A stretch of DNA of 53,764 nucleotides from Pseudomonadota bacterium (lineage in GTDB: Bacteria > Pseudomonadota > Gammaproteobacteria > Burkholderiales > Burkholderiaceae_B), in assembly GCA_023439305.1 (NCBI GenBank), contig JAEXOO010000019.1, forward strand, positions 1 to 53,764, in the 5' to 3' direction. Below are positions 16,679 through 24,361 of this stretch, one piece after another (the stretch's first letter is position 1; every line of letters begins with the position of its first letter). Position numbers and translations under genes: made by a program. The notes below the pieces were generated by a model. That model worked only from the letters and a program-made list of their open reading frames with translations, was not told where the DNA came from and searched no databases.

Positions 16679-17974
16679 CTAGTAGGGCAAGGGATAGCGC
16701 CGGTTCAAGGCAGCCACGCCCTCCCGAATCGCATTTTCCGTACGCAGGCTGCGGGCGCCGCTGCGCACGCCGCCCAGCAAGGCCAGGATCATGTCGCCGA
16801 TTTCCTTGAAGTCGTCATCTTGCAGCCCGCGCGAGGTGCACGCCGCGCTGCCCACCCGTATGCCGGAATAGTTTCCATCCTGGTCGTCGTAGGGCACGGC
16901 GTGCTTGCTCAAACTGATAGCGACCTGCCGCAGGACCCGCTCCACATTGCGGCCATCCAGCCCCCAAGGCCGTAGGTCGACCACACCGAAATGGCAGTCG
17001 GTGCCGCCGGACACCACGGTCAGCCCGCCTTCGGACAAGCGACGGCACAAGCTGCGCGCATTGGCCATGACGGCGCTAGTGTAGACGCCGAACGAAGGCC
17101 TCAGCGCCTCGCCCAAGGCCACCGCCTTGGCCGCCACCATATTGAGCAAGGGGCCGCCCTGCAAGCCCGGATAAACGGCGGCGTCGAACTTGCCGGCCAA
17201 GTGCGCGTCGTTGCAGAGAATCATGCCGCCGCGCGGACCGCGCAGCGTGCCGTGGGTGGACAGGGTCGTGACATGCGCCTGGGCAACAGGCGACTCGAGC
17301 AGCCCCGCCGCCACCAGGCCTGCGCTGTGCGCCATGTCTGCCATGAAATACGCCCCGATTTCGTCGGCAATGGCCCTGAAACTGACAAAGTCCGGCGTAC
17401 GCGAATAGGATGAGCCGCCCGCGATGATCAAGCGCGGACGCTCGCGCCGAGCCTGGTTTCTGACTTCATCCATGTCCACCCATTGGGTGTTGCGATCCAC
17501 GCCATACGAGCGGGTCTGAAACCAGCGCCCGGATACGTTGACGCCGGACCCATGGCTGACATGTCCTCCCGCCCGCTGATCCAGCGCCAGAATCGTGTCG
17601 CCCGGCGACAGCAAAGCCAGGTAGACCGCCAGATTGGCCTGACTGCCCGAATGCGCCTGCACATTGGCGAAGCGGCAGCCGAACAGTTGCTTGGCCCGCT
17701 CCACCGCCTGCTCTTCGGCCTGGTCCACCTGCTCACATCCGCCGTAGATTCGACGCCCTGGGTACCCCTGCGCCTGCTTGTTGCTCAGGAGCGAGCCCTG
17801 AGCGTCCAGAACGGCGCGGCTTACATAGTTTTCAGAGGCGATCAGCTCGACCGTACTCTGCTGACGTTGCCGTTCGGCATCCAGAATGTCCCAGATCGGG
17901 CGATCGATGTATTGCAGGGGTTGCGAACCTACCAGAGGCAGTTGGTGGACTTCGCCACCTGCAAGGCTCTTCAT
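16679..17974 (-). CDS. dnfT2: SHMT-fold protein with degenerate active site (candidate DnfT2)
   Basis: A 431-aa homologue of serine hydroxymethyltransferase over its whole length: ELIASENYV, QAHSGSQAN, GGHVSHGSGVNVSGRW, DMAHSAGLVAAG, LQGGPLLN and SGIRVGSAACTSRG are all recognisable. However, the Schiff-base lysine is Gly242 (STHGTLRGPRGG; codon GGC at 17251-17249), and the catalytic Tyr and Glu of YAEGYPG are Gln67 and Gln69 (QAQGYPG). Normal SHMT catalysis is therefore unlikely. It may bind PLP or an adduct non-covalently, or act as a partner or regulator. The start at 17974 has AGGA upstream. It converges with dnfR (11 bp between stops) and is divergent from dnfA. It is a full-length, intact frame, not a decayed gene. 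Confidence 0.9.
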   Translation of the reverse strand: MKSLAGGEVHQLPLVGSQPLQYIDRPIWDILDAERQRQQSTVELIASENYVSRAVLDAQGSLLSNKQAQGYPGRRIYGGCEQVDQAEEQAVERAKQLFGCRFANVQAHSGSQANLAVYLALLSPGDTILALDQRAGGHVSHGSGVNVSGRWFQTRSYGVDRNTQWVDMDEVRNQARRERPRLIIAGGSSYSRTPDFVSFRAIADEIGAYFMADMAHSAGLVAAGLLESPVAQAHVTTLSTHGTLRGPRGGMILCNDAHLAGKFDAAVYPGLQGGPLLNMVAAKAVALGEALRPSFGVYTSAVMANARSLCRRLSEGGLTVVSGGTDCHFGVVDLRPWGLDGRNVERVLRQVAISLSKHAVPYDDQDGNYSGIRVGSAACTSRGLQDDDFKEIGDMILALLGGVRSGARSLRTENAIREGVAALNRRYPLPY

Positions 17975-18089
17975 GCAAGTTCCTGTGTCGTGAGAAAGGC
18001 CCCGCTGCGAGCTGATGGACAACGTCAGATAAGGCAAGGAGCGGAGCAAGCCGGATTCAGACCCGTGCCTGCAAGATATAAAAGGATTA

Positions 18090-18146
18090 ATCCTATTCCG
18101 ATTCACTCCATTTAAAACAGGCCATTTAAAAGCAGGCTTCCAGACC
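18090..18146 (-). promoter_or_regulatory. Predicted DnfR-controlled promoter of dnfT2
   Basis: On the minus strand: GGTCTG (18146-18141), 17 bp, GGCCTG (18123-18118), 22 bp, then -10 TAGGAT (18095-18090). It lies about 115-170 bp before the dnfT2 start. Spacings are identical to those in front of dnfT1 and dnfA. Confidence 0.72.
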
Positions 18147-18279
18147 ACTTTTTTTACAACGCTTTTAGATCACATCTAATATCAGAAAACAAAAAATTAA
18201 AGGGAACACGCTGATTTATGGCCCTTCAAAAGCATCACAAATGCAATTTTTGCAGCGCACAAAATACTCTTCTTTAAGT

Positions 18280-18336
18280 GGTCTGTTGAATTGAAGAAAA
18301 ACGGTCTGTCATTTACCGACATCTGATCATTAGAAT
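18280..18336 (+). promoter_or_regulatory. Predicted DnfR-controlled promoter of dnfABC-pdxK
   Basis: GGTCTG (18280-18285), 17 bp, GGTCTG (18303-18308), 22 bp, then -10 TAGAAT (18331-18336). The second repeat abuts the -35 position, as expected for activation by a bound regulator, and no good -35 hexamer is present. A start near 18343 leaves a ~320-nt leader before dnfA. Confidence 0.75.
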
Positions 18337-18662
18337 TCTTTCAGCCAACTGACAAAAACCGTAGGACCATAGCTAAAAACCGTATTCATTATGAGTCAGA
18401 GCCAGCCGCAGCAGCTTTAATTATTTTTTAAATCTCAACTATAAAACAAACATATTTTAAAAAAAAAGCAATCGTGCAGTCGCAGCATTTTTTTCAAAAA
18501 TTCATACGCTACCTGATACACATTTAATACACATTGAAAAAAAGTGAATTAAATAAGAATCTAAAAAGTTCGCGGATTTCAAGCACGAAATACAGACGAA
18601 CTCTCTCCAGGAACGACCTCATCATCTCGACGGGGTCGCACTCAACAGCAAGGAAATTTGAA

Positions 18663-19610
18663 ATGACACTCAAAAGCTACGAAACCGATGACGCCGTCCG
18701 TACCATGCTGCACAAACTGTCCGTCCTCTGGAAAAACCGTGCTGCGGTGAACCAGGAACTGCCTGACTATTGGAATCTGGCATTCGATCCCGACAAAGCC
18801 GACTTCAGCGAATCCCTGCTGCCATTCCGCCAGCACCAGGCCTGGCTGGAGGCGCCCGAAGAGCTCAAGTCCCAGTGCCTGTCCTATGCCTGGGGCATCT
18901 ACAATCTGAAGACCATCTATATCGAGTGCAATGTGGTCACACCCACTTGCGAAGACATCATCAAGACGCCCCCGCCCAGCCAGAACCGCGAGCTGCTGCA
19001 GGACGTGATGTCGCAAGCCCTGCTGGACGAGGCCCTGCACACGCGCATGTCCATCATGGCATGCAACTACATTTACGACAGACGCGGCCTGCAACCCCTG
19101 GATTTTTCCGACTTCAACCTGGTGCAGTGGCGCAATAATCTGCTGAGCCAGTGCGGCTCCGAGTCCGAACGCCGCCTGACGCGTTTTGCCATCGGTTGCG
19201 CCTCGGAAACACTGATTACCGACTATCTGAAGACCATGGCCGAAGACAAGGGCATCCAGTCCATCTGCCACGAGGTGACCCGCACTCACGCCATGGACGA
19301 ATGGAGCCATTCCAGCGTCTTCAGTTTTGTCGCCGCCGATATCGTGCACGGCCTGAGCCAGAAAGAGCGCGAGCATCTGCGCACCGTTATTCTGCGCACG
19401 GTGGAGATGTTCGCCAACAACGAGCTGGGCGCCTGGGAGAAAGTATTCTCCATGCTCAATTTCCCCAACGCGCGCGACATTCTGCACGATGTCGGCGACA
19501 GCAACGAAATTGGCGTCTACACCGACTCGGTGCATGGTCTGATCGATCGCATCGGCCTGAGCACTCCGTCCCGGCAGGCCGAGGCGGAATACCAGGAGGC
19601 ACTGCAATGA
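18663..19610 (+). CDS. dnfA: AurF-type diiron oxygenase, candidate DnfA (Dirammox)
   Basis: A 315-aa helical diiron protein. All seven iron ligands of AurF can be placed with a constant 13-14 residue offset: Glu88; Glu123 and His126 (DEALH); Glu182 (CASETL); His209, Glu213 and His216 (HAMDEWSH). AurF-type enzymes carry out N-oxygenation. From memory, DnfA of A. ammonioxydans is reported to oxidise hydroxylamine to N2 with O2, NADH and FAD. The ATG at 18663 has AAGGAAA upstream. dnfB overlaps its stop (ATGA), and a reductase as next gene fits electron supply. Its promoter carries the DnfR-type repeats. An alternative role is N-hydroxylation of an amine or amide upstream of hydroxylamine release. 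Confidence 0.9.
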   Translation: MTLKSYETDDAVRTMLHKLSVLWKNRAAVNQELPDYWNLAFDPDKADFSESLLPFRQHQAWLEAPEELKSQCLSYAWGIYNLKTIYIECNVVTPTCEDIIKTPPPSQNRELLQDVMSQALLDEALHTRMSIMACNYIYDRRGLQPLDFSDFNLVQWRNNLLSQCGSESERRLTRFAIGCASETLITDYLKTMAEDKGIQSICHEVTRTHAMDEWSHSSVFSFVAADIVHGLSQKEREHLRTVILRTVEMFANNELGAWEKVFSMLNFPNARDILHDVGDSNEIGVYTDSVHGLIDRIGLSTPSRQAEAEYQEALQ

Positions 19611-20659
19611 CGCCCCATATTCAGGCGCGTTGCGAAACCGTCCGGCCGGAAGCGGGCAATGTCAAAGTGTTCACCTTGCGCGTGCAAGGCGGCCACTTCG
19701 ACTTTCTACGCTCGCTTCAAGCCGGCAAGCATGTGGCCTTGAGCTACCCGGACACGGGCGGCACAGTGCAACAACGTCTGTATTCCATCACCCGCAAGGC
19801 CGACGCGGATCTGTTCGAGATCGCCGTCAAAGGGTCGGGCCGCAACAGCGTGTCCGATCATATGCACGCCACGCTGCGCGAAGGCATGACCGTGCCGCTT
19901 CAGTACGTGGCGGGCGATATTTCCGTGGACTCCATCCTGGGCTATCAGCGTATCGCCATGATTGCCGGCGGCATCGGCATTACCCTGCCCATCGCCTTGC
20001 TACGCGAACTGGCGTACCGGGCCCGCAGCGGCCGACACGTGCCCAAAGTGCAGTTGCTGCTGAGCATGCCGCGCGTATCGGACATTCCTTTCCTGCACGA
20101 ATTGCTGGAACTGGATCTGACAACCGATTGGTTTTCCCTGAGTGTGTTCGTGACCCGCGAGAACATACGCAGCAGCGCCCAGTTCAATGTCGGTCGCCCG
20201 TCTCCCGATACCATGCAGCGCCTGCAGGACCCGCAGGCCGTCGTCATTTGCGGCAGTCACAGTTTCGCCCAGGCGCTGCGCCAATACACTACCCAGGCCT
20301 ATCCCGTCTCCCGCATGCTGATCGAGGCCTTCTCCCCTCCCGCAACGCCGGTCGCGGGCCTGGTCCCTGCCGCGGACACCGCTCCTTTGCAGCTTCATGT
20401 TCCCGGCGCCGGCCTGACGCTCTTGCCCGAGCCCGGCTCCAGCCTGCTCGAAATGCTGGAGGCCGGCCAGGTGCCCATTCGCAGCCAATGCCGCGCCGGT
20501 ATCTGCGGCGCCTGCCGCGTCACCATTTCGGACGGAGACTGCCGCTTCGAGCCTGATTTCTGCCTGAGCGAGCAGGACAAGGCGCAGGGGCATGCACTGG
20601 CCTGCTGCACATTCCCCCTGTCGGGCACGCTCAACGTGGACATCGGCACAACAAGCTGA
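19607..20659 (+). CDS. dnfB: FAD/NAD(P)H ferredoxin-type reductase with C-terminal [2Fe-2S] domain, candidate DnfB
   Basis: A 350-aa electron-transfer protein. The N-terminal flavin domain has RLYS (57-60), followed by a nucleotide-binding domain with AGGIGITLPIALLRE. The C-terminal plant-type ferredoxin domain carries Cys295, Cys300 and Cys303 (CRAGICGAC) and a fourth Cys near 333 (ALACC). It probably moves electrons from NAD(P)H via FAD and the iron-sulfur cluster to the diiron centre of DnfA. It is translationally coupled to dnfA by an ATGA overlap, and dnfC follows 32 bp later. Confidence 0.9.
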   Translation: MTPHIQARCETVRPEAGNVKVFTLRVQGGHFDFLRSLQAGKHVALSYPDTGGTVQQRLYSITRKADADLFEIAVKGSGRNSVSDHMHATLREGMTVPLQYVAGDISVDSILGYQRIAMIAGGIGITLPIALLRELAYRARSGRHVPKVQLLLSMPRVSDIPFLHELLELDLTTDWFSLSVFVTRENIRSSAQFNVGRPSPDTMQRLQDPQAVVICGSHSFAQALRQYTTQAYPVSRMLIEAFSPPATPVAGLVPAADTAPLQLHVPGAGLTLLPEPGSSLLEMLEAGQVPIRSQCRAGICGACRVTISDGDCRFEPDFCLSEQDKAQGHALACCTFPLSGTLNVDIGTTS

Positions 20660-20691
20660 GATCATCATTTTCTGGATAGAAAGAGACCGTC

Positions 20692-21414
20692 ATGAAAAAA
20701 GTCATTGCACTGCGTCACATCCATTTCGAAGACCTGGGCACGCTGGAACCCGCCCTGATCGAGCAGGGCTACGCCATCCAGTATGTGGACCCATCCATCG
20801 AATCGCTGCGTCACCTGAGCGACAAAGATGCGGACCTGCTCATCGTGCTCGGCGGCCCCATCGGTGCCTACGACGAGAAAATCTACCCTTTCCTGGGCGG
20901 CGAACTGGAACTCATCCAGCGATGGCTGCTGTCGGGCAAGCCCTTGCTGGGCATTTGCCTGGGCGCGCAACTGATCGCCCGCGCTCTGGGCGCCAATGTC
21001 TACCCGCTAGGCGTCAAGGAAATCGGCTTTTCACCACTGACTCTTACCGACGCGGGCCGGCAATCCGCCCTGGCCGCTGTCGACGGCATCCCCGTACTGC
21101 ACTGGCACGGCGACCAGTTCGACATTCCGGACGGGGCGCTGCACCTGGCCAGTACTCCTGTGGGTGCCAATCAGGCTTTTTCCTTCGGCACCCAGGTATT
21201 GGGTCTGCAATTTCACCTGGAAGCTGACACCAACAAGCTGGAACGCTGGCTGGTCGGGCATGCCAACGAACTGGGACAGGCCGACATCGACCCCCAGGCT
21301 TTGCGCATCGAGGCCGCCCGCATCGGCAAGCAACTGCACGCGGCATCCCGCCTCGTGCTGGAAAACTGGCTCAGCCAACTCACACAAGCGACTCCCGCCG
21401 CCCTGCCTGCATGA
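20692..21414 (+). CDS. dnfC: Class I glutamine amidotransferase, candidate DnfC
   Basis: A 240-aa stand-alone class I amidotransferase domain similar to the GuaA glutaminase half. It has the nucleophile Cys89 in GICLGAQ and the His175/Glu177 pair in QFHLEAD. The oxyanion region is VLGGPIGAYD. Such domains hydrolyse glutamine or a related amide. In the Dirammox context it could release ammonia or hydroxylamine from a glutamine-type substrate, which is inference. There is no synthetase partner domain next to it. It overlaps pdxK by ATGA, so the two are translationally coupled. Confidence 0.88.
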   Translation: MKKVIALRHIHFEDLGTLEPALIEQGYAIQYVDPSIESLRHLSDKDADLLIVLGGPIGAYDEKIYPFLGGELELIQRWLLSGKPLLGICLGAQLIARALGANVYPLGVKEIGFSPLTLTDAGRQSALAAVDGIPVLHWHGDQFDIPDGALHLASTPVGANQAFSFGTQVLGLQFHLEADTNKLERWLVGHANELGQADIDPQALRIEAARIGKQLHAASRLVLENWLSQLTQATPAALPA

Positions 21415-22277
21415 ACGCTTCAGCCCGTTTCACAGACCGGAAACTACATCCCTATGCCGTGGATGTGGTTTCCATCCAGTCACAAGTCATCTACGGCCGC
21501 GTCGGCAACAATGTGGCGGCTCCCACCTTGCGCCAGCACGGCCTGACCGTCGCCGCCGTGCCCACTGTCCTGCTCAGCAACAACCCGCAGTACCCCACCG
21601 TGCATGGCGGGGCCATCCCGGCCGACTGGCTGGGAGGCTTTCTGGACGACCTGGAAAAACGCGGAGCGCTGGACTCGCTGCGCGCCGTTCTGATCGGTTA
21701 CCTCGGAAGCGCCGAGCAGGCCTTCGTGATCGCCGATTGGCTGGGCCGGCAGATCCAGCAGCATCCCGAATTGCTGGTCATCGTCGATCCCGTCATCGGC
21801 GATCTGGATGTCGGCGTCTATGTCGACCCGGAGCTGGTGCAGGCTTATCACCAGACCTTGCTGCCACTGGCCACCGGCCTGACCCCCAACGGCTACGAGC
21901 TGTCGCTGCTGGCGCAGCAGCCAGCCGACACCGAGGAACAGGCGTCCCGCGCCGCCCACGCGCTGCTCAAGGGCCGCACACAATGGCTCATTGCCACCAG
22001 CGCCGCGCCCTTATCCTGGTCCGACGGACAAATCAAGCTGTTGCTGTCTCGCCGCGGGATACAAGCCGATACATCTCTGGATCATCCCCGCGTCGAATGC
22101 GCCGCCAAGGGCACTGGCGACTTGTTCGCCTCTACCTTGCTGGCGCGCTTGCTGCACGGGGCAGACCTGCGCACAGCGGCGCATACCGCCAGTGCCAGCG
22201 TCCTGCATCAACTGGAACTGACCCGCCAATCCGGGGGCCAGGAGCTAGTGCTGCCCATGGACCCTTTCCGCTCTTAA
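21411..22277 (+). CDS. pdxK: Pyridoxine/pyridoxal/pyridoxamine kinase PdxK (candidate DnfD)
   Basis: A 288-aa ribokinase-like enzyme that phosphorylates B6 vitamers to PLP or its precursors. It matches PdxK rather than PdxY: VVSIQSQVIYGRVGNN, AVPTVLLSNNPQYPT, GGAIPADW, VIVDPVIGDLD and the ATP/anion motif KGTGDLFAS with catalytic Asp. It is coupled to dnfC by an ATGA overlap and is the last gene of the dnfA operon. A PLP-making kinase in a hydroxylamine-forming operon fits PLP replenishment, because hydroxylamine traps PLP. That role is inferred. Confidence 0.9.
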   Translation: MNASARFTDRKLHPYAVDVVSIQSQVIYGRVGNNVAAPTLRQHGLTVAAVPTVLLSNNPQYPTVHGGAIPADWLGGFLDDLEKRGALDSLRAVLIGYLGSAEQAFVIADWLGRQIQQHPELLVIVDPVIGDLDVGVYVDPELVQAYHQTLLPLATGLTPNGYELSLLAQQPADTEEQASRAAHALLKGRTQWLIATSAAPLSWSDGQIKLLLSRRGIQADTSLDHPRVECAAKGTGDLFASTLLARLLHGADLRTAAHTASASVLHQLELTRQSGGQELVLPMDPFRS

Positions 22278-22361
22278 ATATATCCAGCCTCAACTATCAA
22301 GCCTTTAATTTCCCATTCGTTCTCGTTAAGCTTGGTCACCACGCAATAACCGGAGCATGCA

Positions 22362-24353
22362 ATGGGCCTGCCTTTCAAAAGCACCCTACATCCGAGGGTT
22401 TTCTGGGGATCCACACTGATCGTCCTGGTCTTCCTGCTGATCGGGATCATCTTTCCGCAAGATGCTGCGCAGTTTTTTGAACGCCTCCAAGATCAGGTCA
22501 TTCTGAGCTTTGGCTGGTTTTATATTCTCGCGGTGGCCCTGTTCTTTTTTGCCGTGGTCTACCTGGCGCTCAGCCGCTACGGCAATCTGAAGCTGGGACC
22601 GGATGACTCCGAGCCCGACTACCCATACCTGACTTGGATGGCCATGCTCTTCGCCGCCGGCATGGGCATAGGCCTGATGTTCTTCGCCGTCGCCGAGCCA
22701 CTGCAACACTTCTCGGCCCCGCCGTCGGGCCCGGCCAGCACCGTTGAGGCCGCGCGCCAGGCGCAGGTGATCACTTTTTTCCACTGGGGCGTACATGCCT
22801 GGGCGGTCTATGCCGTGGTGGGCCTGTCGCTGGCCTACTTCTGCTTTCGCTACAACCTGCCGCTGACCATACGTTCCGGCCTTTACCCTCTGTTCGGCAA
22901 ACGCATCGAAGGCTGGATCGGCGACAGCGTGGATATCTTCGCCGTCTGCGGCACCTTGTTCGGCATCGCCACCTCCATGGGACTGGGCGTATTGCAGATC
23001 AACGCTGGCCTGGAGCATCTGTTTGGTTGGCCCCAGGAAACATGGCTGCAGATCGTGCTGATCATCGTGGTCACCTCCCTGGCGACGCTGTCGGTGGTCA
23101 GCGGCCTGGACGTGGGCATACGACGCCTGTCCGAGCTGAACCTGCTGGTGGCCATCGCGCTGATGCTGTTCGTGCTCTTTGTCGGCCCCACCTCTTTTCT
23201 GATGAATGCCTTCGTGCAGAATATCGGCGGCTATCTGGACAATTTCTTTGCCCGCTCGTTCAGCACCCAGGCCTTTCGCGAGCAGGACTGGATGAAAGCC
23301 TGGACCTTGTTCTACTGGGCCTGGTGGATTGCCTGGTCGCCGTTCGTCGGCATGTTCATCGCCCGCATTTCGCGCGGGCGCACAGTGCGCGAATTCGTGC
23401 TGGGCGTGCTGCTGGTCCCCACTGTCTTCACTTTTTTCTGGATGACAGTGTTCGGCAATACGGCCATTTTCCTGGACATGACCGTCGCGGGAGGTCAGTT
23501 AGCCCAGGATGCCGCCGCCAATGCCTCGGTCGCTCTATTCGAGTTTCTGGAATACCTGCCCTGGTCCGGTCTGACTTCCACACTGGCGGTGCTGCTGGTG
23601 GCCATCTTCTTCGTGACCTCGGCCGACTCGGGATCGCTGGTGATCGACACGCTGGCCGCAGGCGGCGTGGAAGACGCGCCCGTCTGGCAGCGCATCTACT
23701 GGTGCGCCCTGGAAGGCACCGCAGCCGCCCTGCTCCTGCTGGCCGGCGGCCTGACCGCCTTGCAGACCGTCACTCTGGTCAGCGCCCTGCCCTTTGCCAT
23801 CATCATGTTCCTGCTGATCCTGGGGCTGTTCAAAGGCATGAAGGCCGATATGTCGCGGCTGCGCCGCCACGGCCCGGCCGCCAGCCCGGCGCCGGGCACC
23901 GAAGTTTCCTGGCGGCGGCGGCTCTCGACCATTCTGCACAGCCCCACTCGCCAGGACGCCCAGCGCTTTCTGGATGATATCGCCACCCCCGCCTTACGCG
24001 CCGTCGCCGACGAACTAAGCAAGCGCGGCTTGAATGTATCGCTGGACGACAGCCAGGACGAACAGGCGCAGCTGACCATCGAAGCCGAAGGGCAGCGCAA
24101 CTTTGTCTATGGCGTGCAAATGCAGGCGCGGCGCGTGGCCAGCTTCACCGCCGCTGCGGCTCGCAACGAGCAAACCCGCCCGCATGAATGGCAGGTGCGC
24201 ACCGTGTTCTCGGACGGCAGCCATGGCTACGACCTGATGGGCCTGGCCTCCGGCCAGGTCATCAACGACATCCTGACCCAGTTCGAACGCTATCAGGCCC
24301 TGGTCACGTCCGAAGCCACGGCGCTCTACGCCCGCTCGCCCGACCCGCTTTAG
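22362..24353 (+). CDS. betT: BCCT-family choline/betaine transporter (BetT type)
   Basis: A 663-aa secondary transporter with about twelve membrane helices and the BCCT aromatic box (FYWAWWIAWSPFVGMFIARI), here WAWWIAWSPFVGMF. The glycine-rich AAGMGIGLMFFAVAEP stretch (GMGIGLMFFAVAEP) is also typical. The ~150-residue cytoplasmic C-terminal tail (LSTILHSPTRQDAQRFLDDI, HEWQVRTVFSDGSHGYDLMG) is characteristic of the BetT subgroup. It probably imports choline or betaine for osmoprotection. The start has CGGAG upstream. It lies 84 bp behind pdxK without a visible terminator, so read-through from the dnf operon is possible, although the function looks unrelated. Confidence 0.88.
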   Translation: MGLPFKSTLHPRVFWGSTLIVLVFLLIGIIFPQDAAQFFERLQDQVILSFGWFYILAVALFFFAVVYLALSRYGNLKLGPDDSEPDYPYLTWMAMLFAAGMGIGLMFFAVAEPLQHFSAPPSGPASTVEAARQAQVITFFHWGVHAWAVYAVVGLSLAYFCFRYNLPLTIRSGLYPLFGKRIEGWIGDSVDIFAVCGTLFGIATSMGLGVLQINAGLEHLFGWPQETWLQIVLIIVVTSLATLSVVSGLDVGIRRLSELNLLVAIALMLFVLFVGPTSFLMNAFVQNIGGYLDNFFARSFSTQAFREQDWMKAWTLFYWAWWIAWSPFVGMFIARISRGRTVREFVLGVLLVPTVFTFFWMTVFGNTAIFLDMTVAGGQLAQDAAANASVALFEFLEYLPWSGLTSTLAVLLVAIFFVTSADSGSLVIDTLAAGGVEDAPVWQRIYWCALEGTAAALLLLAGGLTALQTVTLVSALPFAIIMFLLILGLFKGMKADMSRLRRHGPAASPAPGTEVSWRRRLSTILHSPTRQDAQRFLDDIATPALRAVADELSKRGLNVSLDDSQDEQAQLTIEAEGQRNFVYGVQMQARRVASFTAAAARNEQTRPHEWQVRTVFSDGSHGYDLMGLASGQVINDILTQFERYQALVTSEATALYARSPDPL

Positions 24354-24361
24354 GCAGGCGC

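Larger units (their letters stand above)
17975..18662. other. 688-bp AT-rich divergent regulatory region between dnfT2 and dnfA
   Basis: This gap has no convincing gene. It holds the two divergent DnfR-type promoters (described separately) and, from about 18400 to 18560, poly-A/poly-T-rich sequence far below the local GC content. If dnfA starts near 18343, it has a ~320-nt leader. An in-frame open stretch from TTG 18534 reaches dnfA but lacks a ribosome site. A further GGTCTG copy lies at 18063-18058 on the minus strand. Confidence 0.7.

Noticed and set aside
18534..18662. In-frame TTG start that would add 43 residues to DnfA
   Set aside because: There is no ribosome site, the stretch is AT-rich and basic, and the ATG at 18663 has AAGGAAA at the right distance and fits the AurF ligand offsets.
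12590..22277. Classical nitrification by hydroxylamine oxidoreductase or ammonia monooxygenase
   Set aside because: No multihaem CxxCH protein or AMO-like membrane protein occurs; CxxCH motifs were seen only in the cbb3-like operon.
21411..22277. Assignment of the kinase as PdxY
   Set aside because: Conserved stretches (SIQSQVIYG, AVPTVLLSNNPQY, GGAIPADW, KGTGDLF) follow PdxK rather than PdxY as remembered.
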